Positions 31,259-37,738 of a stretch of 39,556 nt of DNA are shown piece by piece; position 1 is the first letter of the stretch; the number at the start of each line of letters is the position of its first letter. The notes below the pieces were generated by a model. That model did no database searches, was not told where the DNA came from, and was given only the letters and a program-made list of their open reading frames with translations. Made by a program: the position numbers and the translations under genes. The stretch spans positions 1 to 39,556 of the forward strand of contig CAZHRJ010000009.1 in NCBI GenBank assembly GCA_964534765.1, written 5' to 3'. This DNA comes from CAZHRJ01 sp964534765. Lineage in GTDB: Bacteria; Lindowbacteria; 2-12-FULL-62-27.

Positions 31259-34200
31259 ACCGGCTGATTCCGGCATTGGCCATGGTTTTATGGGTCAGCG
31301 CGGCGTTTGGCGATTTTTCCCATGAATACAACAGCGGTATTTTCTTTTTCAAGAGGAATGAGTTCGAGCTGGCCGCGCAGACATTCGAGCGACTGATCGA
31401 TCGATTCCCCGGCGATCCACGACTGGACGCCGCGGTCTTTTGGGCCGGCCAGGCCTATGAGCGCGCCGGCCAATTTTCAAAAGCCTTTGGCCTCTACGCC
31501 CGACTGGTTTCCGATTTCCCAAAATCGGGATATCGCGAGGAATCCATGATGCTGGCGGGCGAGGCGGCGCTCCGGGGCGGCGGATACGCGGACGCCCTGC
31601 CCTATTTTTCCGCGCTGGCCGATGCCCGAGGCGTGGATCAAAAGACCGCGGGCAAGGCCCGGGCGGGCTTGGCGGACAGTTACCTCCGGATGGGGGACGA
31701 CGCGCGTGCGGAAAAAGTGTTGCGGCAGCTGATGGTGATGCCCCAGTATCCGCGGGACAAGCGGTTCGAAGCGGAAGTGCGACTGCGGCAGTTGATGATC
31801 CGTACCGGCCGGGGAGCGGAGGCGCGGCAGATGTTCGAGCGATCGAATCAGAATTCAGATCTGGCCCAGGCCGAATTGATGATCTTTCGCGGTGACGACG
31901 CGTTCGCCCAGGGCCGATTCGGGGAAAGTCGGCGCCACTACGAACAGGCCTACAAGCGATACGATCTGCCGCCGGACCTGCGGGCAGCGGCAATTTACAA
32001 AACCGGTCTTGCCGCGGCCCGCATGGGAGATGACGCGCATGCCCGGCAGCTCCTGATGGAATCCGCCGCCGCCCTCGCCGCTCTTCCGGATGTCCGGGCC
32101 GGATCCAGTCTCAACCTCGGCCAGATCAGCAGCCGCATGGGCCGGTCGGAAGACGCCGAGCGGATGGCAAGAGCGGGCGAGCAGATTGTCCGGAGCGCGC
32201 CGTCGCCGGGTGGGGCCGAGGTCAAGGATGATTTGATTTATCTTCGGGCCGAATCGGCGTACCGGCAGGGAAAATATGACGAGGCCTTGGACCACCTGTC
32301 CCGATCCGACCAGGATGGGTACCGCCAGCGGCGTCTTCAAGCGATGATCCTCTTTGAGACAGGCAAGTTTCCGGCCGCGGCAGAGGCATTCGAACGCGCG
32401 GCGCGGCAGGCGCCGGATGACGCGTCGCGGGCCGAGTGTTCGTTCGACATCGCGCGATGCTGGATGGAACTCAATTCGCTGGATCGAGCGCTGGCGGAAC
32501 TTGACCAGATTCGGGGGTCTTCGCCGGATCTGGCGATGCGTGTGCGGTCGGCGCGGGCGGATGTGTTGTTCCGGCTGGGCCGGATGAGGGAGTCGGCATC
32601 AGACTATCAGACCCTGGCTCGTGACGCAGCCAATCCGGACGACCAGCGTCTTTACCGGTTTTACGCCGCGCTCGCGTCCTTCAAGGACCGAAATTTTACC
32701 TGGGCCGAAAAACTTCTTAACCGGTTGAGCGCGCTCGGCGGCATCCCTCAGGGACCGGGCACCGATCCGGCGGCGTTTCTGGAAGCCGCGATGGAGATGG
32801 ATCGGGCCATCGATTTCGCCGTCGCGGGCAGGGAACGGGATCTCCAGGAAAAAATGGATGCGATCCTCAGCCGCCGGCCGGACACGCCGCTTCAGGTCTT
32901 CGCCATGGACCGGCTGCGTGAGCGGGAGTTCCACCCGCTCCTCGCGAGACTCTCCCGGTCTGTCCTGCTTTTTCTTCGTCCGGGCGACCGGCTCTTTGGC
33001 CGCGCCGCATTTAATCTCATGCTCGCCTCTGAAAAAACCGGCGACCGCCGCGCCGCCCGGTCGGCGCTGGATGACCTTGTCCGCTGGTCCGAAGTCTTTC
33101 CCGATTCCGAATACGCCGAGGAAGTCGCCTACCGTCAGGGGCTCTATCCGGGTGAAGACGGCAATGCGGCCGCCAGTTTGAACGCCTATCAGACCTATCT
33201 CAAAAAATACCCGACCGGCCGGTACGCCCGGGAAGCGACGGCGGCCCTGTCGGCCCAGTCGAAAGCCGCCGTGCCGCCGCGGCCGGAAGTCTCGTCCGCC
33301 GAATCACCCGCCGCCGCCGTACCGGAACCTCCCGATCCCGGCGTGACCGAGTCCGTCGGCCGCGGGGTTGTGGGTCAGATCGACAAGACATTATTTCAAA
33401 CGCTGCTGACGCATTATGAAAACAAGCGGTACGACGCTCTGGAATCGGAATTCAACCGCTTGTTCGACCGCATCCGCGATGTGCCGCTGCGGTCCCGTGC
33501 CTCCTTTCTCATGGGGATGGCGAGATTTAAATCGGGCCGGTTCCGGGAGGCCATCCCCTTTCTTCAGCGCGTCGAGGATCCGCCGGGGTCGGATTGGGTG
33601 ATCGAATCCAAAGTCCGGCTGGCGGAGTCGAATTATCAGCTCAAACGGTATTCGGAGGCGCTTGATTATTACACCAAGGTGATCAAGAATTATCCCAAGA
33701 GTCAGTGGGCGGAGGAAAGTTTCAAGGAAGCGCAGCTGTGCCGGCTGAAGCTGGGCCGCACGGGTGACGCGCTGATCGGTTACGAGAAATTTCTGCAGGA
33801 AAATCCATCGTCTCCCCAGGTCCCGGACGTGGCGCTTGAGGCCGCGCGTCTGTATCTCAAGGCCGAGGATCTCGACGGAGCGGAACGGATGCTGGACATG
33901 GTCGAATCCCACGGCGGGCCGAAGCTGGAGGAGAGTCTGCGGATGAGGCTGGATATTTCCGGCCGGAGGAATCAGATCGACCGGCTGATCCAGCTGACGA
34001 AAACGTATCTGAGCCAGTTCGGGATGAATTTGGACATCGCCGTCACCGGCGCCATCGCCGCCACGGGCAATCGGACTCCGTTCGATCCCTTTGGCCTGGC
34101 CGGCCGGGGAAATCTGGACCCGTTTCAAAAAACACTGGAAGAGGCGTTTCGGAAAGGCGGCCAGCCGCTCAAGTCTCAATTGGTCGATCAGAAATTCTAC

Positions 34201-34563
34201 GGCAGCAGCCGGGATGTGGATATCGAAAATACGTTGATCTGCAGTCTAAAGCGCATCCTATACGGTCAGGACCGGGTGGTGATGATCATCGAAACCAAGG
34301 CGGTGAGCTTCGTCAACGACGCCCTGCCGGCCGTCATCCGGGAAATCGCGCTTGCGGGGAAGGACGTGACGAACTTCCGGCAGTCCTTTGTGACTGGCGT
34401 CCAGGTCGGCGAAGAATTTCCGATCCGCCACACCCAGACACGCTGCGCCGCCGTCTCCATCCTCCGGACCGAATGGCCCGAAGACGCCGTCCTCAGCATG
34501 ACCGTCGAATTCAACAAACGCAAAATCGCCCTCGCAACCCGCGTCCAGGCGAAACTGGACTAG
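31255..34563 (+). CDS. Exported 1102-residue TPR protein (YbgF/BamD-like repeats)
   Basis: A signal peptide (about 3-20, ending AAFGD) is followed by tandem TPRs of the envelope-assembly type, for example FFFKRNEFELAAQTFERLIDRFP and AVFWAGQAYERAGQFSKAFGLY near the start and YYTKVIKNYPKSQWAEESFKEAQLCRLKLG later. A proline/alanine-rich linker lies near 665-700. The last 110 residues are beta-rich and unrecognised. There is no lipobox, so it is probably periplasmic. Co-translation with the exported PLD gene suggests it scaffolds or places those enzymes (inference). The stop TAG merges with the first bases of the tandem 12-mer array. Confidence 0.85.
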   Translation: MNRLIPALAMVLWVSAAFGDFSHEYNSGIFFFKRNEFELAAQTFERLIDRFPGDPRLDAAVFWAGQAYERAGQFSKAFGLYARLVSDFPKSGYREESMMLAGEAALRGGGYADALPYFSALADARGVDQKTAGKARAGLADSYLRMGDDARAEKVLRQLMVMPQYPRDKRFEAEVRLRQLMIRTGRGAEARQMFERSNQNSDLAQAELMIFRGDDAFAQGRFGESRRHYEQAYKRYDLPPDLRAAAIYKTGLAAARMGDDAHARQLLMESAAALAALPDVRAGSSLNLGQISSRMGRSEDAERMARAGEQIVRSAPSPGGAEVKDDLIYLRAESAYRQGKYDEALDHLSRSDQDGYRQRRLQAMILFETGKFPAAAEAFERAARQAPDDASRAECSFDIARCWMELNSLDRALAELDQIRGSSPDLAMRVRSARADVLFRLGRMRESASDYQTLARDAANPDDQRLYRFYAALASFKDRNFTWAEKLLNRLSALGGIPQGPGTDPAAFLEAAMEMDRAIDFAVAGRERDLQEKMDAILSRRPDTPLQVFAMDRLREREFHPLLARLSRSVLLFLRPGDRLFGRAAFNLMLASEKTGDRRAARSALDDLVRWSEVFPDSEYAEEVAYRQGLYPGEDGNAAASLNAYQTYLKKYPTGRYAREATAALSAQSKAAVPPRPEVSSAESPAAAVPEPPDPGVTESVGRGVVGQIDKTLFQTLLTHYENKRYDALESEFNRLFDRIRDVPLRSRASFLMGMARFKSGRFREAIPFLQRVEDPPGSDWVIESKVRLAESNYQLKRYSEALDYYTKVIKNYPKSQWAEESFKEAQLCRLKLGRTGDALIGYEKFLQENPSSPQVPDVALEAARLYLKAEDLDGAERMLDMVESHGGPKLEESLRMRLDISGRRNQIDRLIQLTKTYLSQFGMNLDIAVTGAIAATGNRTPFDPFGLAGRGNLDPFQKTLEEAFRKGGQPLKSQLVDQKFYGSSRDVDIENTLICSLKRILYGQDRVVMIIETKAVSFVNDALPAVIREIALAGKDVTNFRQSFVTGVQVGEEFPIRHTQTRCAAVSILRTEWPEDAVLSMTVEFNKRKIALATRVQAKLD

Positions 34564-34599
34564 CCGCAGGACTAGCCGCAGGACTAGCCGCAGGACTAG
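34564..34599. repeat. Three perfect tandem copies of a 12-bp unit
   Basis: Copies of CCGCAGGACTAG occupy 34564-34575, 34576-34587 and 34588-34599. The last 7 bases of the preceding CDS including its stop (GGACTAG) match the end of the unit, so the array merges into the gene end. A fourth copy occurs at 13-24. This is a short tandem array; spacers are absent, so it is not CRISPR. Confidence 0.9.
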
Positions 34600-34626
34600 C
34601 GGTCGGTCTTAGAGTCCCGCGGCTAG
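34584..34626. terminator. Inverted repeat holding the stop codon of the minus-strand gene, probable bidirectional terminator
   Basis: CTAGCCGCAGGACT (34584-34597, the last tandem copies) is complementary to AGTCCCGCGGCTAG (34613-34626) at 13 of 14 positions, with a 15-nt loop. The convergent minus-strand gene stops inside the right arm (34623-34625). The hairpin separates two operons that point at each other. There is no T-run. Confidence 0.55.
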
Positions 34627-35105
34627 CCGACCTTGGCCGGCCGGCGGTTGATCCAGATCAGCGCCGCCACAAACGCAATCGGCAGCGCCCAGACCGCCGG
34701 ATGCCGCGCCGCCCTCTTCAGCCGGTCGGCCATACTCCCTCTCGATCCGGCGATCCCGGCGGACTCTTCGAGTTTCCTCTGGAACCGGTCGGAAACACCA
34801 CCCTCGCCCCGGACGGCGGCCTGAATCATCCGCCGCGATTCCTCGGCGGACTTGCCTGCGGTCCGCATCGCAATCGTGTCCAGCTCCGCCCAGGATTGAT
34901 CCAGAAGGTCCGTCACAACCGATTCATCCAGCGTGGCCGCGTGCTCGGAAAGCAGAATCTCGTCCTCGGAAAAAAGCTCATACGCGTACCGGCGCGGATC
35001 GAAGGGGTGGTCGGCATGGGCGGAAGACATACCGGAGACGGAATACAAAAGACAAATGACAGTAGCCGCCATGGAAAATAACACCAATCTCCGGCAACCC
35101 GTCAC
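34623..35105 (-). CDS. Small exported membrane protein, unknown function
   Basis: A 160-residue protein not recognised. It has an N-terminal hydrophobic segment (about 8-30, possibly a signal peptide ending SSAHAD), a central acidic helical region (YELFSEDEILLSEHAATLDESVVTDLLDQS), and a C-terminal transmembrane helix (about 137-154) followed by basic residues. The start is GTG and overlaps the thiG stop (GTGA). Its place at the end of the thiS-thiG unit may be incidental. Its stop codon lies in the right arm of the inverted repeat. Confidence 0.6.
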   Translation of the reverse strand: MTGCRRLVLFSMAATVICLLYSVSGMSSAHADHPFDPRRYAYELFSEDEILLSEHAATLDESVVTDLLDQSWAELDTIAMRTAGKSAEESRRMIQAAVRGEGGVSDRFQRKLEESAGIAGSRGSMADRLKRAARHPAVWALPIAFVAALIWINRRPAKVG

Positions 35106-35881
35106 GACCCAACCACTCCGTCAATCGGGCTTGACGCGCTCGCGTACAGTTTCCGCGGTATCCGGCCCGACTGATACGCCAGACGCCCCGCCTCGACGGC
35201 CTTGCGCATCGCCTCGGCCATGGATACCGGATTTTTTGCGCAGGCGATCGCCGTGTTCATGAGAACCCCGTCGCATCCCAGTTCCATCGCCACCGCCGCG
35301 TCTGACGCCGTGCCGACCCCGGCGTCGACGATGACGGGCACGGTGATGTCTTCGAGAATGATCTGCAGATTGTAGGGATTTCGGATTCCCAGCCCCGATC
35401 CGATCGGCGCCGCCAGCGGCATGACCGCGGCGCATCCCAGATCCGCAAGCTTCCGGCAGACCACCGGATCATCCAGCGTGTAGGGCAGAACCGTGAATCC
35501 TTCCTTGACCAGTATCCTTGCCGCCTCCAGCGTGGCCTCGCTGTTCGGGTACAGGGTTCGCTGATCGCCGATGACTTCCAGTTTCACCAGACTCGTCCCC
35601 AGCGCCTCACGGGCCAGATGGCAGGTCAGAATGGCGTCTTTCGCCGTAAAGCAGCCGGCGGTGTTTGGAAGAAGAGAGTATTTCTTTCGATCGATATGAT
35701 TCAAAAACGACTGGTCCGACCGGTCGGTCAGGTCGACCCGGCGCAGCGCCAACGTGATGAGTTCAGTGCCACTGGCTTGGAGCGAGCGGACCATCAGGTC
35801 GTTCGAGGCATATTTGCCGGTTCCCAGTATCAGGCGGGACCCGAAGGTCCGGTCGCCGATTTTTAATGCTTCGTCTGTCAT
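35102..35881 (-). CDS. thiG: Thiazole synthase ThiG
   Basis: ThiG builds the thiazole ring of thiamine from 1-deoxyxylulose 5-phosphate, an iminoacetate and sulfur delivered by ThiS thiocarboxylate. The 259-residue TIM barrel has the expected landmarks: RLILGTGKYAS, LLPNTAGC, the Schiff-base Lys in VKLEVIGD, AAPIGSGLGIRNP, and VDAGVGTASDAAVAMELG. The length is normal. Its ATG overlaps the thiS stop (ATGA), and a strong ribosome binding site (GGAGGGCGGAG) lies inside the end of thiS. thiC, thiF and thiH/thiO are not in the window. Confidence 0.97.
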   Translation of the reverse strand: MTDEALKIGDRTFGSRLILGTGKYASNDLMVRSLQASGTELITLALRRVDLTDRSDQSFLNHIDRKKYSLLPNTAGCFTAKDAILTCHLAREALGTSLVKLEVIGDQRTLYPNSEATLEAARILVKEGFTVLPYTLDDPVVCRKLADLGCAAVMPLAAPIGSGLGIRNPYNLQIILEDITVPVIVDAGVGTASDAAVAMELGCDGVLMNTAIACAKNPVSMAEAMRKAVEAGRLAYQSGRIPRKLYASASSPIDGVVGS

Positions 35882-36114
35882 CTCCGCCCTCCTGTGATGC
35901 GGCCGCCATCGGCGCCGCCGCCGACCGCGTGGATGATCTCAATCTCATCCCCCTCCGCCAGATTTGTCCGGTCGTACTCCTGTTTCGGTATCACCGCATG
36001 ATTTACCGCCGCCGCCGTCCCTTCCGCCGGAATGCCGATATCGGCCAGCAGGTCCGACAATCGGATTCCCTCCCGCAGATTCCGTTCCCCGCCATTGACC
36101 TTGACTCGAATCAT
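35878..36114 (-). CDS. thiS: Sulfur carrier protein ThiS with a C-terminal extension
   Basis: ThiS carries sulfur as a C-terminal Gly-Gly thiocarboxylate to ThiG. The 78-residue product has a beta-grasp pattern (MIRVKVNGGERNLREG, then DEIEIIHAVGGG). Ordinary ThiS ends at this GG; here the frame continues for eleven more residues (ADGGRITGGRR) before the stop. The extra codons overlap the thiG ribosome binding site, so they may have arisen from loss of the old stop. For activity the tail would need removal, as JAMM-type proteases do for some other carriers, or a sequencing error must be excluded. The start at 36114 fits the conserved N-terminus; longer upstream frames run into the permease gene. 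Confidence 0.85.
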   Translation of the reverse strand: MIRVKVNGGERNLREGIRLSDLLADIGIPAEGTAAAVNHAVIPKQEYDRTNLAEGDEIEIIHAVGGGADGGRITGGRR

Positions 36115-36146
36115 CCGGCTGATTTCATCAGATGCCCGCTGTTTTT

Positions 36147-36899
36147 TCAAACCTGCAATACCACCTTCACGCTCAACGCCCCCGCCAGGGCCAAAAAGGC
36201 GCGCCGGATCCAGAGATTTCCCAGCCTTGAGCCGTAGGATGCGCCGATATAGGATCCGATGGCCATCCCGACAAACAGATTGGCCGCGGCCGGCCAGTGA
36301 ATGAGCCCGGCGCGATAGTATAATATGGAGGAGAGGATCGCCTGCATCCCGATCCCGACTTTCCGCGTCCCGGCGCTTTCCAGAAACGTCTGCCCGAACA
36401 GCAGCACCAGCAGATACGTGAGTAATGTTCCCAACCCAGCGCCATAGACGCTGCCGTAGGCGCCCAGTATAAAGGCGGCCGGCAATCCCACACCCCATCG
36501 CACCGGATTTGGCCATATCCTTGCGCGGTCCACGCCCAGATTCGGATGCCAGGCCGTGAAGATCACGAGAGCCAGACTCATGATTCCGATAAAAAGTTTT
36601 AACGTGTCGGCTGGGATGATCAAAAGGACCATCGCCCCCAGGACGGCCCCGGCGCCGCACGAGAGGCCAATCGACCAGGCCACTCGATGGTTGATCAGCC
36701 GGCGCTGCTGAAAGGCCATGTACCCGGTGATCGACAGACCAAACACGCCGACCCGGTTCGTCGCAACGGCCGTATGGGGCGCAAGACCCAGGAGAACCAA
36801 CGCCGGAACGGTCAGGAGTGTCCCGCCGCCGATCAGGGTGCTGTAGGACGCGGCCGCCACGCCTGTCACAAACAGAAGCGCATGGTCCGCGATGGTCAG
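36147..36899 (-). CDS. TSUP (TauE/SafE) family membrane permease, possible CTG start
   Basis: A permease of about 250 residues with multiple hydrophobic helices. Family landmarks: TLIGGGTLLTVPALVLLGLAPHTAVATNRVGVF near the N-terminus and GAYGSVYGAGLGTLLTYLLVLLFGQ in the second half, the two inverted repeats of TSUP transporters. These move sulfite, thiosulfate, sulfoacetate or related anions. The commonly chosen GTG start (36869) would cut the first helix; a CTG at 36899, whose CTGA overlaps the stop of the upstream gene, restores residues LTIADHALLF typical of the family. Its position directly before thiS suggests a link to sulfur supply (inference). Confidence 0.88.
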   Translation of the reverse strand: MTIADHALLFVTGVAAASYSTLIGGGTLLTVPALVLLGLAPHTAVATNRVGVFGLSITGYMAFQQRRLINHRVAWSIGLSCGAGAVLGAMVLLIIPADTLKLFIGIMSLALVIFTAWHPNLGVDRARIWPNPVRWGVGLPAAFILGAYGSVYGAGLGTLLTYLLVLLFGQTFLESAGTRKVGIGMQAILSSILYYRAGLIHWPAAANLFVGMAIGSYIGASYGSRLGNLWIRRAFLALAGALSVKVVLQV

Positions 36900-37549
36900 G
36901 TGTGATGGAGGGACTGGGCCAGGTGCTGGCTGGTGCTGGTCAGACGTTTGGCCAGAAGTCTCGCCAGCTCGACGGCAAATTTCGGATTCTCTCCCAGCGT
37001 CTTCTGAAAAACCTCCGCCGGAATGGCCATCACCAGCGAGTCGGTCATCGCCGTCACGGTGGCCGACCGCGGGATATCGAGGAGAAATGAAATTTCGCCG
37101 ACGAACTGCTCGTCCTCGCTGATCTCCGCGATCTTCTCGCCTCCCTTGTCGACCACGAACTGCCCCATCGCGACGTAGTAGATATGCCGGGATTTCTCCC
37201 CTTCCTTGAAGATCTCCGTCCCCGCGGGTATCTGGATCAGAAATTCCTCCCGAACCAGATCGTCGACAAACAAGACCAGACGCCGGCGCGTCTCCGGCCT
37301 CAGGTTGATCAGCCGGGCATCACAAAAGACGGCGCCGTCCATGTCCTCGCTCGATACGATCTCCGCCTCCAGCTCCGTCGCCGCGCGGTCCTCACCGAGT
37401 CGGACTTCCAGTTTCACCCGGGTTCGGGGCGAAAAAGGCTCGGGAGACTCAAACGTGATGTCCTCCGGCGAGATTCGGACCAGTGTGATTTTTCCTTCTT
37501 TGGGCGCAAGAAGCGCCGCCGGGATTTCGCCTGTCGTTTCCTTGGCCAT
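36896..37549 (-). CDS. PilZ-like plus cyclic nucleotide-binding domain protein
   Basis: A 217-residue cytoplasmic protein. Residues 1-95 resemble a PilZ beta-barrel (ITLVRISPEDITFESPEPFSPRTRVKLEVRL), but the c-di-GMP motifs RxxxR and D/NxSxxG are not clearly present, so binding may be lost. From about residue 100 a cNMP-binding domain follows (IQIPAGTEIFKEGEKSRHIYYVAMGQFVV, then FVGEISFLLDIPRSATVTA with the conserved Glu, Arg and Ser/Thr). There is no helix-turn-helix. It is the second such HTH-less cNMP protein in the window (the other is at 11204). It is the first gene of the operon and has a strong promoter with almost no leader. Confidence 0.82.
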   Translation of the reverse strand: MAKETTGEIPAALLAPKEGKITLVRISPEDITFESPEPFSPRTRVKLEVRLGEDRAATELEAEIVSSEDMDGAVFCDARLINLRPETRRRLVLFVDDLVREEFLIQIPAGTEIFKEGEKSRHIYYVAMGQFVVDKGGEKIAEISEDEQFVGEISFLLDIPRSATVTAMTDSLVMAIPAEVFQKTLGENPKFAVELARLLAKRLTSTSQHLAQSLHHT

Positions 37550-37557
37550 AGGACGTC

Positions 37558-37586
37558 ATTAAACTAGACGGTGAATGCCCTGTCAA
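37558..37586 (-). promoter_or_regulatory. Strong sigma-70-type promoter, near-leaderless
   Basis: On the minus strand TTGACA (37581-37586) and TTTAAT (37558-37563) are spaced by exactly 17 bases. The expected start of transcription is within one or two bases of the ATG at 37549, and no ribosome binding site exists. It would transcribe the five-gene unit down to the hairpin at 34584-34626. Confidence 0.7.
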
Positions 37587-37594
37587 CAAACGGA

Positions 37595-37667
<73 letters not shown>

Positions 37668-37738
37668 GCTCGAAGCCTTGTCCTTACTACGTGACTCGAT
37701 CTTAAGTCAACGGAATGCTATATCTTGAGGCCGACACG

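Noticed and set aside
34564..34599. Short tandem repeats considered as a CRISPR-like array
   Set aside because: The units are 12 bp and directly adjacent with no spacers, and there are no cas genes in the window.
36115..36146. A TPP riboswitch before thiS, or before the thiE-like gene
   Set aside because: The gap before thiS is only 32 bases and the thiE-like gene follows its neighbour by three bases; no conserved THI-box elements are visible, nor at the two operon promoters.
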